Assembly: GCF_042649925.1 (NCBI RefSeq) | Contig: NZ_JBHSAF010000014.1 | Coordinates: 496,001 to 560,000, forward strand | DNA: 64,000 bases | Direction: 5' to 3' | Source: Pseudaeromonas sharmana | GTDB taxonomy: Bacteria > Pseudomonadota > Gammaproteobacteria > Enterobacterales > Aeromonadaceae | Shown here: in pieces, positions 35,670 to 42,986 of the stretch | Layout of the letters: every line of letters starts with the position of its first letter | How positions within the stretch are numbered: the stretch's first letter is position 1 | Made by a program: the position numbers and the translations under genes | Notes under the pieces: model-generated | What the model saw: only the letters and a program-made list of their open reading frames with translations | Database searches by the model: none | Told to the model about the DNA's origin: nothing

Positions 35670-36425
35670 TTATTCGGCGAGCTCTGCCGGGGGCTGGCTA
35701 TCGATACGGATCACCACGGCATCGTGTCGCCAGTATTCGCGGTCGCAATCAATCAGCGCGCCCTGCTCATCATAGTTAATACGTGTGATTAACAGCACAG
35801 GGGCCCCATCGGCCAGGCACAGGGCACGGGCCACCGCCCCCCGTGCCGCGGTGGAAACAATATCAAAATGGGCACGGCCATAACGGATGCCATACTGTTC
35901 GGCATACAATCGGGTCAGGGATTGTCCGAGATCATGACGCAACAGATCAGGAAAGCGCGACGGCAGCAAAAAATGTTCGACATACAGGACATGGCGCCCG
36001 TCGAGTTGGCGCAGACGATTGATCTGTAACAAACCACTCAACGCCGGCAATGACATCTGCCGACACAACGCAGGTGTCGCCACCACAGGGCCGGCGTTCA
36101 GGACCCGGGTTTCCACCTTACGTTGCTGGGTTTCGACCAGGGCATGAAAGTGACTCTTGTAGCGTGGGTCATAGATCAGCCGTGGTGTAGAGACAAACCA
36201 GCCCCGGCGTTCCTCTCGATAGATCTCTCCCTCGGCCTCCAGTGCCGCCAGTGCCTCTTTGAGCGTGATACGGGTCGTGGCAAAGCGTTCGCTCAATTCG
36301 CGTTCCGAAGGCAAACGCATACCTGGCTGCAACAAGCCCTCGCGGATCTGTTGTTGGAGGGTGTTTCTGATCAGCGCCATCTGCGTCAACGGCCCCTCAA
36401 CTGGACTAGTCCAATTTTGCGCCAT
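35670..36425 (-). CDS. GntR/UTRA regulator, PhnR-like
   Basis: A 251-residue repressor-type regulator: an N-terminal GntR winged helix (LRQ..ERELSERFATTRITLKEALAALEAEG) and a C-terminal UTRA ligand domain. The linker RRGWFVSTPRLIYDP and the end INYDEQGALIDCDREYWRHD closely resemble PhnR, the regulator of 2-aminoethylphosphonate uptake in Salmonella. The gene diverges from a six-gene ABC/phosphatase operon that it most likely controls. A perfect palindrome TGGACTAGTCCA lies inside its own codons 5-8, a probable autoregulatory site. The ligand is unknown; the family suggests a phosphorylated or phosphonate compound. Confidence 0.85.
   Translation of the reverse strand: MAQNWTSPVEGPLTQMALIRNTLQQQIREGLLQPGMRLPSERELSERFATTRITLKEALAALEAEGEIYREERRGWFVSTPRLIYDPRYKSHFHALVETQQRKVETRVLNAGPVVATPALCRQMSLPALSGLLQINRLRQLDGRHVLYVEHFLLPSRFPDLLRHDLGQSLTRLYAEQYGIRYGRAHFDIVSTAARGAVARALCLADGAPVLLITRINYDEQGALIDCDREYWRHDAVVIRIDSQPPAELAE
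36402..36413. promoter_or_regulatory. Candidate operator inside the phnR-like gene
   Basis: TGGACTAGTCCA is a perfect 12-bp palindrome with CTAG at its centre. It resembles TGGTCTAGACCA, the operator type of related UTRA regulators such as DasR/NagR. Confidence 0.6.
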
Positions 36426-36531
36426 GCGATACGACTTCCTTTTCTACGGACACAAGTGATGTGCCATCAATAGCACAGCCCGCGACAAAGGTCTGCTCTG
36501 ACCACGCCTTGGTCAAGAAAGCTTCATTTTG

Positions 36532-36566
36532 CTGTCACGGCACTGTCACGCTGGCGATTTGATAAT
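36532..36566 (+). promoter_or_regulatory. Pho box and -10 element of the ABC/phosphatase operon
   Basis: CTGTCAC-GGCA-CTGTCAC (36532-36549) is two direct 7-mers with a 4-bp gap, the form of a PhoB site (consensus CTGTCAT, 4 bp, CTGTCAC). GATAAT (36561-36566) follows 11 bp later, the place of the -10 element in PhoB-driven promoters such as phoA. Transcription would start near 36573. Confidence 0.8.
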
Positions 36567-36597
36567 CAGGCATGGCTGTTGCTAAGGCCTATCTGTC

Positions 36598-36609
36598 TGA
36601 CCTAGTCCA
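36598..36609 (+). promoter_or_regulatory. Second candidate operator before the binding-protein gene
   Basis: TGACCTAGTCCA matches the palindrome at 36402 in 10 of 12 positions and shares CTAGTCCA. It lies just downstream of the predicted start of transcription and 14 bp before the first gene, a classic site for a repressor block. Confidence 0.6.
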
Positions 36610-36623
36610 AAGGAAAGGAAACC

Positions 36624-37670
36624 ATGAAACGATTGACCCCGTGTCTGCTCAGCGTTGCCCTGTCTGTGTCCATCCCCGCCGTCGCCGCCCCTGATGCGTC
36701 GCTTGTCGCTGCCGCCAAGGCTGAAGGCGAAGTCAACAGTGTTGGCATGCCCGATAGCTGGGCAAATTGGAAGGATACCTGGGCCGATCTTGGCCGCCTG
36801 TATGGCCTCAAACACATGGATACCGACATGAGTTCGGCGGAAGAGATCGCCAAATTTGCCGCGGAAAAAGCCAATGCCACGGCCGATATTGGTGATGTTG
36901 GGCATGCATTTGGCCCCATCGCGGTGCAAAAGGGCGTGACGCAACCGTTCAAGCCCACACACTGGGAAGAGATCCCGGCCTGGGCCAAAGATGCTGACGG
37001 TCACTGGATGCTGGCCTATACCGGCACCATCGCTTTCATGATCAACAACGATCTGGTCAAGCAGACTCCCAAGAGCTGGGCCGATCTGCGCCAAGGCACC
37101 TATAAAGTGACGGTCGGCAACGTCGGTGTCGCCTCCCAGGCGAACAACGGCGTTCTGGCTGCCGCCATCGCCGGCGGTGGCGATGAGAAGAACCTGCAGC
37201 CCGCCTTCGATCTCTTCGCCGACCTGGCCAAGCAAGGGCGCCTGTCATTGACCGATCCGACCCTGGCCTATATCGAGAAGGGCGAAGTTGAAGTGGCCAT
37301 TTTGTGGGATTTCAATGCCCTGAACTACCGAGACCAGATTGATGCCAAACGCTTCACCGTGGTCATACCGGCTGATGGCTCTGTGATCTCCGGTTACTCG
37401 ACGCTGATCAATAAGTACGCCAAGCACCCGAACGCCGCCAAGCTGGCACGGGAGTACATTCTCAGCGATGCTGGGCAAATCAATCTGGCCAAAGGCTATG
37501 CCCGTCCCATCCGCAGCAGTGTGGCGCTGCCTGCCGAGGTCGAAGCCAAGCTGATCCCGGCGGCGCAATACGCCAGTGCCAAGCCGGTTAAGGATTTCGA
37601 TGCCTGGAGCAGTGCCTCCAAGGAGCTGCCACGTCTGTGGCAGGAGAACGTCATGATGTATCAGAAGTAA
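36624..37670 (+). CDS. ABC transporter periplasmic binding protein (phosphonate/organophosphate type)
   Basis: A 348-residue exported binding protein: signal peptide MKRLTPCLLSVALSVSIPAVAA cut before PDASL, then a type 2 periplasmic-binding fold of the iron/thiamine/2-aminoethylphosphonate class (SBP_bac_6/8). AAAGGAAAGG gives a strong ribosome site. It is the first gene of the operon, directly under the Pho box and a CTAG operator. The 3-nt gap to the next gene points to coupling. I infer a phosphorus-containing ligand from regulation and neighbours, not from binding residues. Confidence 0.85.
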   Translation: MKRLTPCLLSVALSVSIPAVAAPDASLVAAAKAEGEVNSVGMPDSWANWKDTWADLGRLYGLKHMDTDMSSAEEIAKFAAEKANATADIGDVGHAFGPIAVQKGVTQPFKPTHWEEIPAWAKDADGHWMLAYTGTIAFMINNDLVKQTPKSWADLRQGTYKVTVGNVGVASQANNGVLAAAIAGGGDEKNLQPAFDLFADLAKQGRLSLTDPTLAYIEKGEVEVAILWDFNALNYRDQIDAKRFTVVIPADGSVISGYSTLINKYAKHPNAAKLAREYILSDAGQINLAKGYARPIRSSVALPAEVEAKLIPAAQYASAKPVKDFDAWSSASKELPRLWQENVMMYQK

Positions 37671-37673
37671 TCC

Positions 37674-38495
37674 ATGGCAAACAAGGTCATATATCTTGTG
37701 ATCGATGGCCTCGCCTGGCAGGTAGCCCGTGACAGCATGGGCTATCTGCTGGCGTTGTGCGAGGCAGGCGATGCCAGCCTCTATCGCATCGAATCCGCGC
37801 TACCATCGCTGTCCCGTCCGCTGTACGAGACGCTGCTGACCGGGCGTCGCCCGGTGCACAGCGGCATAGTGCACAACGGGGTCCAGCGACTGTCCAATGG
37901 CCCCAGCCTGTTTCATCTGGCAAGAGATCACCACCTCACTACCGCTGCGGCAGCGTATCACTGGATCAGTGAACTCTATAATCGCAGCCCCTATCAGCCA
38001 CGACGCGACCGCGTGACCGAGGCACCGGAACTGCCGATCCAGCATGGCCGTTTCTATCATCAGGACCACTATCCGGATGATCACCTGCTGCTGGATGCCG
38101 ACGACTTGCTGCGCCGTTATGCGCCGGACCTGCTGTTTATCCATCCGATGAATGTGGATGACGCCGGTCACCAGCATGGCCTCGACAGTCCACAGTACCG
38201 CAATGCGGCGCGACGCTTCGACACCCTGCTTGCTGAATACCTGTCAGACTGGCGCGCTGAGGGTTACCAACTGATCATCACCAGCGATCATGGCATGAAT
38301 AACGATCGCAGCCACGGCGGCAGCCTGCCATGCGAGCGCGACGTGCCACTCTTTGTTTACGGTGACGCCTTCAGCCACCGACCGGACATTCAACCCGGAC
38401 AGCATGAACTGGCCGGCACCATTGCCAGCTTGCTGGGAGTGACGCACGCATTGCCATCCTGTCCAGCCCTGCTGGCCCATAAGGAGCGTCCCTGA
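37674..38495 (+). CDS. Alkaline-phosphatase-superfamily hydrolase
   Basis: A 273-residue metal-dependent phospho- or phosphonohydrolase of the nucleotide pyrophosphatase/phosphonoacetate hydrolase branch. The first metal Asp is in VIDGLA (residue 11), and the probable nucleophile is Ser47 in PSLSRP where relatives have Thr. Other ligands are in NVDDAGHQHG, ITSDHGMN and the final HGG. There is no signal peptide, so it acts in the cytoplasm on imported substrate. It is clearly shorter than phosphonoacetate hydrolase PhnA (about 400). It starts 3 nt after the binding-protein gene and overlaps the permease gene by one base. Confidence 0.82.
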   Translation: MANKVIYLVIDGLAWQVARDSMGYLLALCEAGDASLYRIESALPSLSRPLYETLLTGRRPVHSGIVHNGVQRLSNGPSLFHLARDHHLTTAAAAYHWISELYNRSPYQPRRDRVTEAPELPIQHGRFYHQDHYPDDHLLLDADDLLRRYAPDLLFIHPMNVDDAGHQHGLDSPQYRNAARRFDTLLAEYLSDWRAEGYQLIITSDHGMNNDRSHGGSLPCERDVPLFVYGDAFSHRPDIQPGQHELAGTIASLLGVTHALPSCPALLAHKERP

Positions 38496-39424
38496 TGAGT
38501 GAACCCGTCTTGATACCGACACTGACCAGACAGCGGCTCTGCACCCGTACCGGCTTTTGCTGGCCGGCATCCTGGTGGTGGCGTCGCCAGATGCCGCTGC
38601 TGTGGTTGTTACCTCTGTTATTGGTGTTAGTCATCTTCACGCTGGCCCCGTTGCTATGGATTGTGCACAGTGCCGTGACGGTCGATGGCGTCTATACCTT
38701 GCAACGTTTTACACAATTGCTGGGCTCGCCTTTCTACCGTCAGGCCTTCGGCAACAGTCTCTACCTGGCTTTCGGCTCCAGCCTGGCCGGATTAATGGTC
38801 GCCGGCATCGCCGCGGCGGCATTGCGCCGCGTGGGGGGACGACTAAAGGATGGGGTGATCGCACTCACCAACATGACCAGCAACATGGCCGGGGTGCCTC
38901 TGGCATTTGCCTTTATCGTCATTCTGGGTACCAACGGCGCGGTGACGCTTTGGTTACGCCAATATCTGGGTATTGAAGGGTTCAACCTCTACTCGATGCA
39001 CGGCCTGCTGCTGATCTACACCTATTTTCAGATCCCGCTGGCGTTGCTACTGCTCTACCCGGCGTTTGACAACCTGAATGATGACTGGCAGGCCGCCTCC
39101 GCACTGCTGGGAGCCTCCCGTGCCCGCTACTGGTGGCATATCGCATTACCGGTGCTGGCTCCGGCCCTCCTCGGCACCTTCATCCTGCTGTTTGCCAACG
39201 CCATGGGTGCCTATGCAACCGCCTACGCATTGACATCCGGCAATTACAACCTGCTGACGATCCGCATTGCCAGCCTGGTGGCCGGGGATCTGTTCCTCGA
39301 ACCTGAGCTGGCTGCGGCACTCTCAGTACTGCTGATGTTGTTATTGGCACTGATCGCCTGGGCCAATCATCTGCTGCTCAAACGCGTCAATGGCGGCGCC
39401 AGTCGTCAAGGAGCCACACCATGA
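38495..39424 (+). CDS. ABC transporter permease, first subunit
   Basis: A 309-residue permease with a cytoplasmic N-terminal stretch of about 45 residues, then six or so membrane segments. The coupling motif is DWQAASALLGASRARYWWHIALPVLAPAL, of the EAA type (cited in part). It resembles the PhnU-type component of 2-aminoethylphosphonate transporters and iron/spermidine permeases. Start and stop overlap both neighbours (TGATG and ATGA). Confidence 0.88.
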   Translation: MSEPVLIPTLTRQRLCTRTGFCWPASWWWRRQMPLLWLLPLLLVLVIFTLAPLLWIVHSAVTVDGVYTLQRFTQLLGSPFYRQAFGNSLYLAFGSSLAGLMVAGIAAAALRRVGGRLKDGVIALTNMTSNMAGVPLAFAFIVILGTNGAVTLWLRQYLGIEGFNLYSMHGLLLIYTYFQIPLALLLLYPAFDNLNDDWQAASALLGASRARYWWHIALPVLAPALLGTFILLFANAMGAYATAYALTSGNYNLLTIRIASLVAGDLFLEPELAAALSVLLMLLLALIAWANHLLLKRVNGGASRQGATP

Positions 39425-40200
39425 TCTCTCGTCATAGCGAACTGTTACCCAAAGTCGTGCTCTATGGCCTGATGGCCCTGATGCTGCTACCGATACTGGC
39501 AACCGCCCTCTATTCGTTCTCCAGCCGTTGGGGCGCGACCATCTTGCCCGATGGTTTGAGTCTCGGCTGGTATCTGCAGCTCTGGGCCGAGCCCCGCTTT
39601 CTGGCAGCGTTGCTGCGCTCGCTACTGGTCTGTGGTGGTAGTTTACTGTTGGGGGTGTTGTTGGTCGTCCCGGCCAGCTTTGTGGTCTTCTACTATGCAC
39701 CGCGTCTGGATCGCCTGATGGGATTGCTGATCCTGCTGCCCTTTGCGATGCCGCCGGTGGTGACCAGTGTCGGCCTGCTCAGCCTCTACGCCGACGAACG
39801 CCTGCCGCTGATCGGCACGCCGTGGATTCTGCTCGGTTGCTATTTCACCATACTGTTGCCCTTTCTCTACCGTTCACTGGCCAATCGTCTGCAGAGTCTG
39901 GATCTGGTCAATCTGATGGCCGCGGCCCAGATGCTGGGCGCCTCGGCGCCACGGGCCTTTTTACTGGTCATTCTGCCGGCATTGCGCAAGAGCCTGTTCG
40001 CCTCGCTGTTTTTGTCGTTCTCGTTTTTGATGGGCGAATTCGTGTTTGCCAACCTGCTGGTCGGTACGCGCTTCGAAACACTGCAGATTTACCTCTACAA
40101 CATGCGCGCCACCAGCGGTCACTACACCAGTGCCGTGGTGATCAGCTACTTCCTGATCACCCTGTTGCTGACCTGGTTGGCGCGTCGCTTTAATCGTTAG
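39421..40200 (+). CDS. ABC transporter permease, second subunit
   Basis: A 259-residue inner membrane protein with six membrane segments; the EAA-type loop is NLMAAAQMLGASAPRAF. It resembles PhnV-type permeases and pairs with the preceding gene as a heterodimeric channel. Coupled by ATGA to the first permease; the stop is followed directly by the ribosome site of the ATPase gene. Confidence 0.88.
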   Translation: MISRHSELLPKVVLYGLMALMLLPILATALYSFSSRWGATILPDGLSLGWYLQLWAEPRFLAALLRSLLVCGGSLLLGVLLVVPASFVVFYYAPRLDRLMGLLILLPFAMPPVVTSVGLLSLYADERLPLIGTPWILLGCYFTILLPFLYRSLANRLQSLDLVNLMAAAQMLGASAPRAFLLVILPALRKSLFASLFLSFSFLMGEFVFANLLVGTRFETLQIYLYNMRATSGHYTSAVVISYFLITLLLTWLARRFNR

Positions 40201-40209
40201 GGAGTGCCT

Positions 40210-41205
40210 ATGTCATTCTTCCAAATCCACCAGTTGGCCAAACACTATGCCGGCAAAGCCGTGTTCGATACGCTGGATCTGACCATCGCCGAAGGCGAGT
40301 TCTTAACCCTGCTAGGCCCCAGTGGCTGCGGCAAATCCACACTGTTGCGATGTATGGCCGGATTAAGCCGCCCGGATCAAGGCCTGTTGCGGATGGACGG
40401 ACGCGATATTACCCATCTGCCGCCACAACAGCGGCAGATCGGCATGGTGTTTCAAAGTTATGCCCTATTTCCCAATATGACGGTCGCGGAAAACGTCGGC
40501 TTTGGACTGAAGATGCAGAAGATGGCGCTGCCGGAACGGACTCGCGCCGTCGAAGAGATACTGGCGCTGGTCGAATTGAGTGATAAGGCGAACGCATTAC
40601 CGAGTGAACTCTCCGGCGGCCAGCAACAACGGGTCGCGCTTGCGCGGGCCCTGGTGGTTCGCCCCCGGCTGTTGCTGCTGGATGAACCACTCTCGGCGCT
40701 GGATGCCCGCATTCGTCGCCACCTGCGCGAACAGATCCGGACCATACAACGACAGTTGGGGGTGACCACCGTCTTTGTCACCCACGATCAGGAAGAGGCA
40801 CTGACCCTCTCCGACCGAATCGTGTTGATGCATGATGGTAGAATTGTGCAACATGGCAGTGCTGAAAGTTTATACACCCGCCCCGCCAACCGTTTTGCTG
40901 CCGAGTTTATCGGCCATTTCAATCTGCTGGAGCCTGATGCGGCCAGTCGTCTGCTGCGCCGCAGCTGCCAGCAAACGCTGGCGATCCGTCCAGAGTCGAT
41001 CACCCTCGTCGACGTCGGCGACACATCACACCTTGGCGAGATCGTCGACCATCAACTGCTGGGCAATGTGATACGTTATCGTGTCCGTTGTGACGGCGTC
41101 ATGCTCAAGGTCGATGCCCTGAATCGCGAAGCGGCCACCCTGCTAGCGGCCGGCACCCGCGTCGGACTCCATTTTGCCGAACCCGAACTGTGTGAGGTAG
41201 CCTGA
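40210..41205 (+). CDS. ABC transporter ATP-binding protein
   Basis: A 331-residue ATPase: Walker A GPSGCGKST, Q-loop FQSYALF, signature LSGGQQQR, Walker B LLLLDEP and switch His in THDQEEAL. A C-terminal TOBE-like domain follows (about residues 240-330). GGGAG lies 6 nt before ATG 40210; a GTG at 40204 is too close to it. Its TGA overlaps the ATG of the HAD gene by one base. It energises the two permeases upstream. Confidence 0.93.
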   Translation: MSFFQIHQLAKHYAGKAVFDTLDLTIAEGEFLTLLGPSGCGKSTLLRCMAGLSRPDQGLLRMDGRDITHLPPQQRQIGMVFQSYALFPNMTVAENVGFGLKMQKMALPERTRAVEEILALVELSDKANALPSELSGGQQQRVALARALVVRPRLLLLDEPLSALDARIRRHLREQIRTIQRQLGVTTVFVTHDQEEALTLSDRIVLMHDGRIVQHGSAESLYTRPANRFAAEFIGHFNLLEPDAASRLLRRSCQQTLAIRPESITLVDVGDTSHLGEIVDHQLLGNVIRYRVRCDGVMLKVDALNREAATLLAAGTRVGLHFAEPELCEVA

Positions 41206-41876
41206 TGGCGTTGGCTCTGTTTGATCTGGATGACACCCTGATTGATGGCGATTCTGCTAGTTTGTGGTTTGAGTACATGGTGGCACACAAGCTGGCTCCC
41301 GCCAGCATGTTGGCCGAAGAAGAAGCAATGATGCAGCGTTACTACAGCGGCGAGCTGGCGATGGAAGAGTATATGAACTTCACCCTGCGCCCGTTGGCCG
41401 GTAAAGCCTGCTCGCAGATCGATGATCACTGCCAACGCTTTGCACAGGCGGTCGCCGCCCCGCGTTTGTATCAGGAGGGGCTCGACCAGTTGGCATGGCA
41501 CCGTGCGCAGGGCGACGAGATCGTGCTGATTTCAGCCAGTGGCGAACACATAGTCCGTCCGATTGCCAACGCCTTGCAGATCCCGCAAAGCCATGTGCTG
41601 GCCATTGAACTGGAACAACAGCAGGGTCGCTACACCGGCCGCACCCAGGGTGTACTGAGCTTTCGTGACGGCAAGGTAACCCGCTTGCAGCAGTGGCAAC
41701 GGCTACACGCCCACGACGCCATAGCGCAGTACGGCTACAGTGACTCGATCAACGACCTGCCACTGCTCAAGCATGTCCGCGAGCCCCGGGTGGTCAATCC
41801 AGCGGCCAGTCTGTTGCTGGAGGCGCGCCGCCAGCAGTGGCCGGTGCTCCGCTGGCAGACCCGCAGCAACGCCTGA
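41205..41876 (+). CDS. HAD-IB family phosphatase
   Basis: A 223-residue haloacid-dehalogenase hydrolase of subclass IB, related to SerB and CicA. DLDDTLIDGD gives the nucleophile Asp7 and acid Asp9; ISASGEHI is motif II, and YGYSDSINDLPLL is the metal-binding motif IV. Such enzymes remove phosphate from small monoesters. It is the last gene of the operon, so a likely role is release of phosphate from the product of the upstream hydrolase (inference). Confidence 0.88.
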   Translation: MALALFDLDDTLIDGDSASLWFEYMVAHKLAPASMLAEEEAMMQRYYSGELAMEEYMNFTLRPLAGKACSQIDDHCQRFAQAVAAPRLYQEGLDQLAWHRAQGDEIVLISASGEHIVRPIANALQIPQSHVLAIELEQQQGRYTGRTQGVLSFRDGKVTRLQQWQRLHAHDAIAQYGYSDSINDLPLLKHVREPRVVNPAASLLLEARRQQWPVLRWQTRSNA

Positions 41877-41944
41877 GTCAATGGGCCACGGCACAGCCAT
41901 GACAGCGACAGACGGCTCAATCGCGCCGAATGCGGATACCAGGT

Positions 41945-42847
41945 TCAGGCCAGCTGCTGGCGATAGCGCTGCGCGAGTGTGATGAAGGCGCGCAGGTAGT
42001 CGAGATCGACATCGGCCTCGCGGTAGCCGAGGAAAATCTGCTTGGGGATCCCCTCCGGGCCGAGCTGGACCGGGTAAACCGCAAAGTTGGCCCCCTGTTC
42101 ATCCACCAGCCAGCGCGGCAGGGCCGCCACGCCGCGGCCACTGGCGACCATCTGCAGCATGATGTCGGTGGTCTCGATCACCTTTTGACTGCGCGGCTGG
42201 ATGCCGGCCGGGATCAGGAAGCGGGTGAAGATATCCAGCCGCTCGCTGGGGACCGGATAGGTAATCAGCGTCTCGCGCTGCAGATCGGCTGGCAACGCAT
42301 ACTCCTGCTGCCGCAGCGGATGATCGGCGCCGACCACCAGCACCTGCTCATAGTCAAAGACCGGTTCGAAGATCAGCCCCGGTTTGTGCAACGGATCCGG
42401 GGTTACCAGCATGTCGATTTCATAGCCGAACAGCGCACCGATGCCGCCAAACTGGAACTTCTGGCGCACATCCACCTCGACGCCAGGCCACTGCGCCAGG
42501 TAAGGCGAGACGATCTTCAGCAGCCACTGGTAACAGGGGTGGCACTCCATGCCAATGCGCAGCGTGCCGCGCTCACCACGGGCAAACTGCTGCAGTTTCT
42601 CTTCGGCATAGATCAACTGTGGCTCCAGGCGGTTGGCCACGGCCAGCAGGTACTCACCGGCCTGGGTTGGCCGCAGGCTGCGCCCTTCGCGATGCCAGAT
42701 CGCCACCCCCAGCTGGGCCTCGAGTTTGCGCATGGTATGGCTCAGCGCCGACTGCGTCAGGTGCAGTGCCTCAGCGGCCGCGGTCAATGACCCCTGTTGC
42801 TCCACCGCACGCATAATGCTCAAGTGACTACGTTCCAGAATCGCCAT
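41945..42847 (-). CDS. metR: MetR, LysR-type activator of methionine synthesis
   Basis: MetR activates metE and metH with homocysteine as co-inducer. The LysR helix-turn-helix (SLTAAAEALHLTQSALSHTMRKLE) is at the N-terminus and the co-inducer domain follows, with the MetR-like ECHPCYQWL segment. GGGAGG lies directly before ATG 42847, giving 300 residues. An ATG at 42877 is in frame but falls inside a palindrome that looks like the operator. It diverges from metE, the classical arrangement. Confidence 0.93.
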   Translation of the reverse strand: MAILERSHLSIMRAVEQQGSLTAAAEALHLTQSALSHTMRKLEAQLGVAIWHREGRSLRPTQAGEYLLAVANRLEPQLIYAEEKLQQFARGERGTLRIGMECHPCYQWLLKIVSPYLAQWPGVEVDVRQKFQFGGIGALFGYEIDMLVTPDPLHKPGLIFEPVFDYEQVLVVGADHPLRQQEYALPADLQRETLITYPVPSERLDIFTRFLIPAGIQPRSQKVIETTDIMLQMVASGRGVAALPRWLVDEQGANFAVYPVQLGPEGIPKQIFLGYREADVDLDYLRAFITLAQRYRQQLA

Positions 42848-42872
42848 CCGCCCTCCCAATATGTGAGATAAA

Positions 42873-42888
42873 TTCATCGATTGATGAA
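42873..42888. promoter_or_regulatory. Candidate MetR site between metR and metE
   Basis: TTCATC-GATT-GATGAA is a perfect inverted repeat in the divergent promoter region. The MetR consensus is TGAANNNNNTTCA-like; a second TGAT...ATCA pair overlaps at 42882-42897. Assignment is by position and symmetry. Confidence 0.5.
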
Positions 42889-42986
42889 ATCATATCATTT
42901 TTTTTCATGCATGCCGTTGCCTAGCATGAGCCATCACCCCACGTATCCGGCTGCAACGACGGCGGCCATTCGACAAGGAGTTCAGC

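Noticed and set aside
41930..42790. 286-residue plus-strand frame opposite metR
   Set aside because: Antisense shadow; MetR is clear on the minus strand.
42889..42986. SAM riboswitch or MetJ boxes before metE
   Set aside because: No repeated AGACGTCT-like octamers or riboswitch core seen; the MetR-type palindrome explains the region better.
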